Of a DNA stretch of 6,053 nt, positions 1 to 5,365 are shown piece after piece. Within the stretch, counting starts at the first letter, position 1, and every line of letters starts with the position of its first letter. The notes beneath the pieces are model-generated. The model ran no database searches. It saw only the letters and a program-made list of their open reading frames with translations, and was not told the DNA's origin. The stretch is from Elusimicrobia bacterium RIFOXYB2_FULL_49_7. GTDB lineage: Bacteria > Fibrobacterota > OXYB2-FULL-49-7. The position numbers and the translations under genes were made by a program. The DNA is taken from contig MGVN01000041.1 in assembly GCA_001800515.1 (NCBI GenBank), forward strand, positions 471-6,523, written 5' to 3'.

Positions 1-979
1 TAGAATCACGATATGCTGCCCCGAAGAAAACGAGTACAACCCATTTACCCAGAGCGAACATTATGCCAGTGGAGATCAACATATAAAATAGCATCAATCG
101 GCATACCCTCGGCGTGAACTGACGGGCTTCGTCTGCTGGCATCTTGCTCACACGTGCTAGCAGTGTACTGCCTACGGCATCGGGCACTTTCCACAGTAAT
201 TCTGCTATCATTACGGCAACGGCATAGCAACCCACATAATAGGGTGACAACAAGGAGCCGATGATGAGTATATCCCCACGGTGGCTTAGATCTATAAGGA
301 TATTACCCCAGTGCGCCTTGCAGCCGAACTTTAATAAATCCTTTACAAGGCTCGGATCAAAAGCACGAATGCCGGGATATGCCTTCGGCATAAGAATAAA
401 TACTGCTCCGATGATAAAACACACCAAGCCGATAATGGTCACCAGAAGTATATATGTCACGCTTATCCTGTGAAAGAGCGCTAGTGTAGCAGTAAGCAGC
501 AACATAATTAACGCTTGGCCGATAAGTAACCGGTTTTTCTGTGAAATGCGATACGATCCAAGCAACGCATTTACCAAGGAATCGTTATAAAGATATAGAG
601 GGATAAGAACCATCGTGCCCGCAATGGCAAACGTTGACGCACCATGTAGAATAGTAGGAAACACAAAATACACAATGCTCGACGCAATAGCAACAAGGAC
701 GATACTTATTGTCCCAGATAGGACGAGAACGTTGACGAACAATACATGCGGATCAACACGTGCCGAATAATAATTTATCGCATGACCTATCCCCATTCTC
801 CCCAAAACTGTGGTGAGCCAGGGAATCATGAGAAGTAGCGTCAGCAACCCTTTTCCTGAAGGAGCGAGCAGACGCGCTGTCATAACGGAAGACAGCATCG
901 TAATTAAAAAAATTATGAACTGAGTTAAAATTGAGTCAAGAGAGTAGAAAGTAAAACTACCCCTCGATGTTTTTTTCAT
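1..979 (-). CDS. Polysaccharide flippase (Wzx-like, MOP superfamily), 3' end beyond the left edge
   Basis: Integral inner-membrane protein likely to flip lipid-linked oligosaccharide units to the outer face. I translated it by hand from ATG at 979: 326 residues stay open to the edge. Hydrophobic segments lie at about residues 15-36, 44-60, 80-107, 115-132, 152-168, 175-197 and 294-319. Around residues 218-277 a stretch with HWGNILIDLSHRGDILIIGS and then YYVGCYAVAVMIAELLWKVP matches the usual middle of Wzx/RfbX-type transporters, where Arg-Gly/Leu-Asp is followed by a VG.YavAv..aEllW pattern. Family members are about 400-500 residues, so roughly a quarter is missing. The start lies 8 bases after the gmd stop and has no clear Shine-Dalgarno (an AAGGA sits too far upstream), so translational coupling to gmd is likely. 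Family confidence is high; the transported glycan is unknown. Confidence 0.88.
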   Translation of the reverse strand, partial: MKKTSRGSFTFYSLDSILTQFIIFLITMLSSVMTARLLAPSGKGLLTLLLMIPWLTTVLGRMGIGHAINYYSARVDPHVLFVNVLVLSGTISIVLVAIASSIVYFVFPTILHGASTFAIAGTMVLIPLYLYNDSLVNALLGSYRISQKNRLLIGQALIMLLLTATLALFHRISVTYILLVTIIGLVCFIIGAVFILMPKAYPGIRAFDPSLVKDLLKFGCKAHWGNILIDLSHRGDILIIGSLLSPYYVGCYAVAVMIAELLWKVPDAVGSTLLARVSKMPADEARQFTPRVCRLMLFYMLISTGIMFALGKWVVLVFFGAAYRDS

Positions 980-987
980 TACACGGA

Positions 988-2013
988 TTACATCGATAAC
1001 GATGTCCTTTTTAGATCTGCTTCTACCATGAGCTTTACCAGATCTTCGAATTTAGTTTTCGCGGACCATCCAAGTTTTAATTCTGCTTTTTTCGGTGATC
1101 CAATCAGAATATCTACTTCAGCAGGTCTAAAAAATTCTGGATCTATACGTACTACAATATTTCCGTTTTTTCTGTTAATTCCCTTTTCGTCCACGCCTGT
1201 TCCCTCCCATTGGATCGGTATGTCGATACAGGCGAAAGCCTTTTCAATGAATTCGCGTACCGTATGCGTTTCGCCGGTAGCAATGACATAGTCATCCGCG
1301 TTTTCCTGTTGCAGCATCAACCACATAGCTTCAACGTATTCTTTCGCAAAACCCCAGTCACGTTTCGAGTCAAGGTTCCCCAGCACTATCATATCCTGCA
1401 AGCCGTATTTGATGCGGGAGATACCGATCGTTATTTTTCTTGTCACGAATTCTATTCCGCGTAATGGTGATTCATGATTGAATAACATGCCGGAACATGT
1501 GAACATGTTATATGATTCACGGTAGTTGACTACAATCCAGTGGCCGTAAAGTTTTGCGACGCCATATGGACTACGGGGGTGAAATGGGGTTGTTTCCAGC
1601 TGAGGTATAGATTGCACTTTACCGAACATTTCGCTGGTGGATGCCTGATAAAATCGCACGTCTTTTTTTACCAGACGGATGGCTTCCAACAATCGCAGGA
1701 CACCCACTGCGTCTATGTCGGTAGTGAGCAGGGGCTGTTCAAACGATGCCTGAACAAAACTTTGGGCGGCAAGGTTATAAATCTCGTCGGGTTTCACCTG
1801 TTCGATCGTTCTGATGATATTTGTCAATTCCAGTAAATCCATATAGAGAATCTTTATATTTTTCTCAATTTTCAATTCTTTTAATCGCCAATTGCTGGAA
1901 TCACCACTGCGTCGATCAGTGCCGAATACCTCATACCCCTTTTCAAGTAACATTCTGGAAAGATATGCCCCATCCTGCCCTCTGATACCGGTAACTAACG
2001 CTCTTTTTGCCAT
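988..2013 (-). CDS. gmd: GDP-mannose 4,6-dehydratase
   Basis: Cytoplasmic NADP-dependent extended short-chain dehydrogenase that turns GDP-D-mannose into GDP-4-keto-6-deoxy-D-mannose, the branch point to GDP-fucose, GDP-rhamnose and GDP-perosamine. The 341 residues show the Rossmann motif G9-x-x-G12-x-x-G15 (TGIRGQDG), the catalytic set T126, E128 (STSEMFG), Y150 and K154 (YGVAK), the substrate motif NHESPLRG at 179-186, RDWGFAKEYVEAMWLML at 218-234 and RPAEVDILIGSPKKA near 296-310. The length fits the shorter bacterial subtype rather than the about 370-residue E. coli type. The ATG is fixed by an AAGGAG six bases upstream. It sits between the cupin isomerase and the flippase in one operon. 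No reductase, epimerase or aminotransferase partner is in view, so the final sugar cannot be named. The Thr usual in TGxTGQDG is Arg here. Confidence 0.96.
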   Translation of the reverse strand: MAKRALVTGIRGQDGAYLSRMLLEKGYEVFGTDRRSGDSSNWRLKELKIEKNIKILYMDLLELTNIIRTIEQVKPDEIYNLAAQSFVQASFEQPLLTTDIDAVGVLRLLEAIRLVKKDVRFYQASTSEMFGKVQSIPQLETTPFHPRSPYGVAKLYGHWIVVNYRESYNMFTCSGMLFNHESPLRGIEFVTRKITIGISRIKYGLQDMIVLGNLDSKRDWGFAKEYVEAMWLMLQQENADDYVIATGETHTVREFIEKAFACIDIPIQWEGTGVDEKGINRKNGNIVVRIDPEFFRPAEVDILIGSPKKAELKLGWSAKTKFEDLVKLMVEADLKRTSLSM

Positions 2014-2019
2014 CAGTCG

Positions 2020-2025
2020 CTCCTT
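2020..2025 (-). promoter_or_regulatory. Ribosome binding site of gmd
   Basis: AAGGAG on the minus strand, six bases before the gmd ATG. It is one of only two strong Shine-Dalgarno sites in the window and settles the gmd start. Confidence 0.8.
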
Positions 2026-2037
2026 CGCTTAAGATTT

Positions 2038-2153
2038 TCAAAATGATACGTCGCGTAATGTAGTAATAATGTTTTCTACGGTCAATCCTTCGTCGCGCAT
2101 TAGGGATGCGGCTGAACCAACACCACAAATTTTCCCAAATTAATGCTTTTCAT
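2038..2153 (-). pseudogene. Fragment of an unrecognised gene between the cupin and gmd
   Basis: An open frame ending at TGA 2040-2038 reads GKICGVGSAASLMRDEGLT followed by VENIITTLRDVSF. This is well-formed protein sequence that looks like a domain's C terminus, but the frame is closed by TAA at 2142-2140. One base off, an ATG at 2153 opens MKSINLGK and then runs to a stop. The two frames join smoothly if one A was lost from the A run near 2133 (LGK followed by ICGVGSAAS). It therefore looks like a remnant with a deletion or frameshift, lying 24 bases before gmd and 19 bases after the cupin stop. I do not recognise the family. It could also be a genuine small protein damaged by one frameshift. 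That it is coding-derived is inferred from composition and position, not from a homologue. Confidence 0.45.
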
Positions 2154-2172
2154 TAAAATCTTCAATTGCTTA

Positions 2173-2562
2173 TCATTTTTTGGATATATTATTCCTAGTG
2201 CTTGCCCTTCTATAATCGTCATCCAGTCTGACTACGTCATTAAGTTCAGGAGTAGATACCTCAACAAGTCTAGAATCTTCCAATGCTTCCATTCGGTGCA
2301 CAGTTTTTATAGGTAAGTGAAAAATACATCCTTTGTGCACTGTTTGTGATTGTAGACATTCATTATTTTTACCTATACTTAATTTCAAAACACCTTCTTG
2401 AAGATAGAGTGTTTCTTCTTTCTTATTATGGTACTGAAGGCTAAGGCGATGCCCTTTCTTTATTAATAATATTTTTGCCGCGTATTTTTTCGTTAGCGCA
2501 AATAAATGTTCTTCTCCCCATGGTTTAATAGTTATAATGATTTCTTTTATATATTTTTTCAT
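2173..2562 (-). CDS. Small cupin, probable mannose-6-phosphate isomerase type
   Basis: Single-domain cupin of 129 residues. Proteins of this type are usually annotated as mannose-6-phosphate isomerase and are relatives of the C-terminal half of type II phosphomannose isomerases. Visible motifs are KPWGEEHLF (13-21), the first cupin motif SLQYHNKKEETLYLQEG (41-57) with metal-ligand candidates H45 and E50, and the second, FHLPIKTVHRMEAL (81-94), with H89. These are followed by EVSTPELNDVVRLDDDY (101-117). Interconversion of mannose- and fructose-6-phosphate would feed the GDP-mannose used by gmd downstream, although small cupins like this are rarely tested biochemically. The last dozen residues (RRASTRNNISKK) look unlike the short family tail I would expect, perhaps because an original stop was lost. 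The gene is AT-rich with no clear Shine-Dalgarno, and a strong promoter lies about 50 bases upstream. Confidence 0.85.
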   Translation of the reverse strand: MKKYIKEIIITIKPWGEEHLFALTKKYAAKILLIKKGHRLSLQYHNKKEETLYLQEGVLKLSIGKNNECLQSQTVHKGCIFHLPIKTVHRMEALEDSRLVEVSTPELNDVVRLDDDYRRASTRNNISKK

Positions 2563-2614
2563 ATAAAGAAAGTAATATTTTTTATTAGATATGTTTATGT
2601 ATCTACCGGAAAAA

Positions 2615-2643
2615 ATTGTATTATATTAACATGGTAATGTCAA
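2615..2643 (-). promoter_or_regulatory. Sigma70-type promoter for the cupin-gmd-flippase operon
   Basis: On the minus strand TTGACA (2643-2638) is followed after exactly 17 bases by TACAAT (2620-2615). The predicted start near 2608 gives an AT-rich leader of about 45 bases before the cupin ATG. The -35 box is a perfect match and the -10 differs at one position. It lies in the gap after the broken secreted-protein gene, so this operon can be expressed independently of the genes to its right. Confidence 0.75.
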
Positions 2644-2760
2644 GGCGACGGCAAATCGGCTTTGTTCTATGTAAATTGAAGGGATGTATATGCTCCCTGG
2701 GAATAACCCTTAAGAACTGGCCTGGAAATTCGGCAAACGCACCATTTTGCGGTACTATCA

Positions 2761-3692
2761 TTAAAAATCTGGCCAAAGTGGTTTTATATTAGGATAATTC
2801 TCTTGAACCCACGGTGTATCTATACGGATTATTGTTGCAGTGCCGCCAGTATTGTTTGCACGGAATTCAATTGTTGAAGAGCCTGCTGGCAAAGAAAAAT
2901 TTTATGTGCTTATCCCCCGTTCGCTGTAGAAGACAGATTGAATACCATTAATATAAATATAACCACCGTCATCATGGTACCATATTGTAGTTGCATTAGT
3001 CGCATTTACGGCATATACTTTAAAACGGATAATTGCTGTGGCACTATCTGTCGTATCATAACTTCCAGATATGTATGCCTTACCGCCTTGAGAAATACAG
3101 TAAGCTCTTTGTATCATTTCTCCATGGCTTGGGCCTAGTGTAGATCCTGCAAATATTGGCACAATAAGTGAGCCGCCAATAAACATTGATTCTACACGTG
3201 CATTTCCATTACATCCAACTTAGCCTGTGGATTTGTTGTGCCTATTCCGATTTCTCCATCGGCCTGAATTATAACAGGGGTGCTTGAGCCTATAGAAAAA
3301 TGGATAGCACCACTGGTTTTCGTTATATCTTCTGTTGTTTTAGAATGTATAGCATAAATTTGTGCTGTTATTTTTTCTCTCGGTGAAAGTATTTTTCCGG
3401 CAACAATAGTTTCAATATAATAATCACCACCTCTCCAATCAATCAATGGTAAAAGCATTTTATTAAATACACCATTTTTAATGGTAACACTGGTGTTACC
3501 GGAACTCCATTTTTCATTACCATTAATTGCGGCATCATATATCTTGAAACACATTGTGCGAGTTCCAGTTACAGGTTGCCCATATTCTTTCAAGTATCCA
3601 TCGTATGTGATTTCGTTTGGAACGGTAGCATATAATGAAGTACAACAAACCAATAAAATTGCGAATACTATGTGCTTAGTATTGTAAACCAT
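2761..3692 (-). pseudogene. Broken secreted modular protein, paralogue of the tail-collar protein
   Basis: Two frames join into one protein of about 310 residues. The first part (3692-3192) begins with a signal peptide (MVYNTKHIVFAILLVCCTSLYA), then PNEITYDGYLKEYG, LSPREKITAQIYAIHS and GIGTTNPQAKLDV. Its frame then shifts near 3209: adding one base gives LDVNGNARVESMFIGG, the usual LDV.G form, and leads directly into the second part. That part contains AYCISQGGKAYISGSY and YHDDGGYIYINGIQ, a DDG...ING pattern like beta-sandwich (PA14-like) modules. A TAA at 2904-2902 interrupts it, and the same frame goes on as NFSLPAGSSTIEFRANN and ends in IKPLWPDF at 2761. With the frame repaired it is close in length to the intact paralogue (about 308). 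The N-terminal 105 residues are about 58% identical to that protein by hand count; the C termini are unrelated. No Shine-Dalgarno is seen. Confidence 0.87.
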
Positions 3693-3787
3693 TTTGTTAA
3701 GACAAATAATCGTGCTGGTGAATGTGTTCGTGTTTCATAGTGCGAGAAAGCTGCTCGAATAAAATATTGTCCTTCGGCCTATATGAG

Positions 3788-4333
3788 TTAACAGTAAGCT
3801 AATACTTGATCTGAAAGGTATTTTATGGCATCTATTAAGCGTTTTTCTAATTTGACGGATGAGGAAGCATGTATGTATACAGTGTTTGAATCAACAGTAC
3901 TGTTTTTTATGCGGCTGTATTTTAGATTGGGTAGGGATAGGTTTTTGAAGGCGATTTCAATTATGTCGGCGAGTTCATTGGTTCCTTCAATTTCAAATGT
4001 ATCTATTCCCTGTTCATAATTTTTGAGGATCAATTTCTGGAATTTTTCTTTAAGCTGCTTGATCATAGAAATGGTCATGATAGTGAAATTATGGGATTTT
4101 TTAGTTTTATTGGAAAAACCCCTGGATGTGAGTATATACTGGATTTTTTTTCTCTCCAGTTGTCTCGCTTTAATGTAGCCTTTGGTCAAGAGGCGTTTTA
4201 TGATAAGATTTGTCAGGCCAAGCGATATGCCGGTTCGGCTGGCAATCGTGCGTTGGTCTGGAATATGGTTGTTGTAGATTTCCTGCATAATTGAAAATTC
4301 TTTTTCCGATATATTCATTGCATTTATTTTCAT
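3788..4333 (-). CDS. EPS-associated MarR-type winged-helix transcriptional regulator
   Basis: DNA-binding regulator of the kind found at exopolysaccharide loci (it resembles the TIGR04176 EPS-associated MarR family). Numbering from the ATG at 4333, ISEKEFSIMQEI (about 8-19) leads into the recognition region QRTIASRTGISLGLTNLIIK (27-46) and KRLLTKGYIK, with a basic wing (LERKKIQYILTSRGF) after it. The remaining 100 residues extend beyond the usual DNA-binding part. They include a predicted helix or coil (SMIKQLKEKFQKLILKNYEQ) and FEIEGTNELADIIEIAFKNL, which looks like a degenerate Rossmann-type domain and could hold a ligand site; that is inference. An in-frame TTG at 4339 and an ATG at 4318 are alternative starts. 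None has a Shine-Dalgarno, and TTG would be leaderless given the promoter. It is preceded by its own promoter and a palindrome, so self-repression is likely. The gene is AT-rich. Confidence 0.85.
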   Translation of the reverse strand: MKINAMNISEKEFSIMQEIYNNHIPDQRTIASRTGISLGLTNLIIKRLLTKGYIKARQLERKKIQYILTSRGFSNKTKKSHNFTIMTISMIKQLKEKFQKLILKNYEQGIDTFEIEGTNELADIIEIAFKNLSLPNLKYSRIKNSTVDSNTVYIHASSSVKLEKRLIDAIKYLSDQVLAYC

Positions 4334-4350
4334 GTTCAAATTTTGAACAT
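4332..4350. promoter_or_regulatory. Perfect palindrome, probable operator of the winged-helix regulator
   Basis: ATGTTCAAA, one central T, then TTTGAACAT: two perfect 9-base arms. It covers the last two bases of the -10 box and the predicted transcription start of the regulator gene, and ends inside its ATG. The size and symmetry suit a dimeric winged-helix repressor, so bound protein would block its own promoter. Confidence 0.72.
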
Positions 4351-4377
4351 TTTACCTATTATTACTGAACCTGTCAA
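4349..4377 (-). promoter_or_regulatory. Sigma70-type promoter of the regulator gene
   Basis: TTGACA (4377-4372), a 17-base spacer, then TAAAAT (4354-4349) on the minus strand. The expected start near 4342 leaves a leader of only about 10 bases before the ATG at 4333, so the mRNA is almost leaderless. The promoter lies in the 92-base gap after the tail-collar protein gene and overlaps the palindrome. Confidence 0.75.
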
Positions 4378-4425
4378 GTTTAACGAGTTGGTTTAAGCAT
4401 TTATTAGCAAAAATTGCAGGCAGCT

Positions 4426-5352
4426 TTAGTATTTTATTATGTAATTAACGTTGGCATTTTTTGGCCGAGTTTCGTTGCCGCCGGCATAAGTTGTTCCAAA
4501 TTCTGCAGTTGAAGGATCTTCGGCAGATCCACGTAGTGGCCTTACTCCGTAGGTACCTGCGGCCCAAACATTTTCCATATGGTTATGATGTCTAAATTGG
4601 TCATCTTGCACTGAGCCTATTTTGTCACCTGTATTGCCTCCTGTATTCATGGATGTCCTGGAAGCTGTGTCAGGATCTATTCCTGCTCCGTTATCCCATC
4701 CTCGTAAAAACATTCCGCGAAAATCGGGAACGTTAAAACTGTTAAGATCTACTGAGCCGAACGAAGTGCCGATGGCATTGAATAAATTCTGGTATTGACT
4801 CCTCTGATAGGAAGAGCCGTCGCATAGCAGCCAGCCATCAGGAGCATATGTGGAACAATAAATGAATACTGTCCCGGCAGGAACAATATTAAAATTTCCG
4901 TAAACCGTTAAATTCCCATTAATGGATACGGTTTCGGAGTTTATAGTCGTGATAGTTGTACCATCGATGACAAAAACACTATCGGTATTGCTGTATATTT
5001 TTTCGGATGATTGAGAATGCAGTGCATATGCCTGTGCGGTAATTTTTTCTCTGGGGGATAGGATTTTGTTGGAGATGGTGGTTTCGATGTATAAATCCTT
5101 TTGCCGCCAGTCTATGCCGGTTGGCCTTAGCGTGTAATTGAATAGTCCGCTGGAAACAGCTACAGAGACGTCGCCTGAGTTCCAGATTGAGTTGCCGCCG
5201 GTTTCTTGCGTATAGATTTTAAAACTCATCATTTTATTGCCGGTTATTGCCCGGCCATATTCCCGCAGCCTTCCCTGGTATGTAATTTCGTTCGGCACTT
5301 CTGCATAAAGTGATGAAACAAAAAGTAACGCTAACAGTATAAATTTAAGCAT
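4426..5352 (-). CDS. Secreted protein with a C-terminal phage Tail Collar domain
   Basis: Extracytoplasmic protein of about 308 residues; function unknown. A signal peptide (MLKFILLALLFVSSLYA, probable cut before EVPNEITY) leads into an N-terminal module with PNEITYQGRLREYG, FKIYTQETGGNSIWNSGD and LSPREKITAQAYALHS. A beta-rich linker follows (INGNLTVYGNFNIVPAG). The last 150 residues form a Tail Collar domain (Pfam Phage_Collar type): STYAPDGWLLCDGSSYQRSQ, YQNLFNAIGTSFG, FNVPDFRGMFLRGWDNG, GSVQDDQFRHHNH and the terminal NVNYIIKY. In phages this domain sits in short tail fibres; here, with a signal peptide, a surface or adhesive role is inferred. I chose ATG 5352 over the in-frame GTG at 5367 because GAGGGA lies seven bases upstream and the shorter start gives a cleaner signal peptide. 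It directly follows the glycosyltransferase gene. Confidence 0.88.
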   Translation of the reverse strand: MLKFILLALLFVSSLYAEVPNEITYQGRLREYGRAITGNKMMSFKIYTQETGGNSIWNSGDVSVAVSSGLFNYTLRPTGIDWRQKDLYIETTISNKILSPREKITAQAYALHSQSSEKIYSNTDSVFVIDGTTITTINSETVSINGNLTVYGNFNIVPAGTVFIYCSTYAPDGWLLCDGSSYQRSQYQNLFNAIGTSFGSVDLNSFNVPDFRGMFLRGWDNGAGIDPDTASRTSMNTGGNTGDKIGSVQDDQFRHHNHMENVWAAGTYGVRPLRGSAEDPSTAEFGTTYAGGNETRPKNANVNYIIKY

Positions 5353-5359
5353 GCAAATT

Positions 5360-5365
5360 TCCCTC
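5360..5365 (-). promoter_or_regulatory. Ribosome binding site of the tail-collar protein, overlapping the upstream stop
   Basis: GAGGGA seven bases before ATG 5352. It overlaps the TGA (5366-5364) of the glycosyltransferase gene, which implies one transcript and translational coupling. It favours ATG 5352 over GTG 5367 as the start. Confidence 0.68.

Noticed and set aside
45..473. Short open frames on both strands inside the left 980 bases
   Set aside because: They lie within the continuous flippase frame, which has clear membrane segments and family motifs; the others are out-of-frame shadows.
1943..2128. 61-codon minus-strand frame across the gmd start
   Set aside because: It overlaps gmd in another frame, has arginine-rich unstructured content, and covers the gmd ribosome binding site; the fragment frame ending at 2038 is the more protein-like reading here.
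2644..2760. Gap after the broken gene, examined for a terminator or insertion-sequence end
   Set aside because: No stable hairpin followed by a T run, no terminal inverted repeat or target duplication found; only the promoter at its edge can be supported.
3697..3738. Histidine-rich 13-codon frame (MKHEHIHQHDYLS) in the gap between the regulator and the broken gene
   Set aside because: Very short, no ribosome binding site. The upstream in-frame reading looks slightly protein-like, so a gene remnant is possible, but the evidence is too thin.
3743..3757. CGAG...CTCG inverted repeat near an A/T stretch, considered as a terminator
   Set aside because: Only a 4-base stem, and the T run lies on the wrong side for the minus-strand genes; nothing is transcribed from the plus strand here.
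4426..5352. Tail Collar domain taken as evidence of a prophage
   Set aside because: No other phage gene is present, the protein has a signal peptide, and its N-terminal module is shared with a non-phage-like neighbour; such domains also occur in bacterial secreted proteins.
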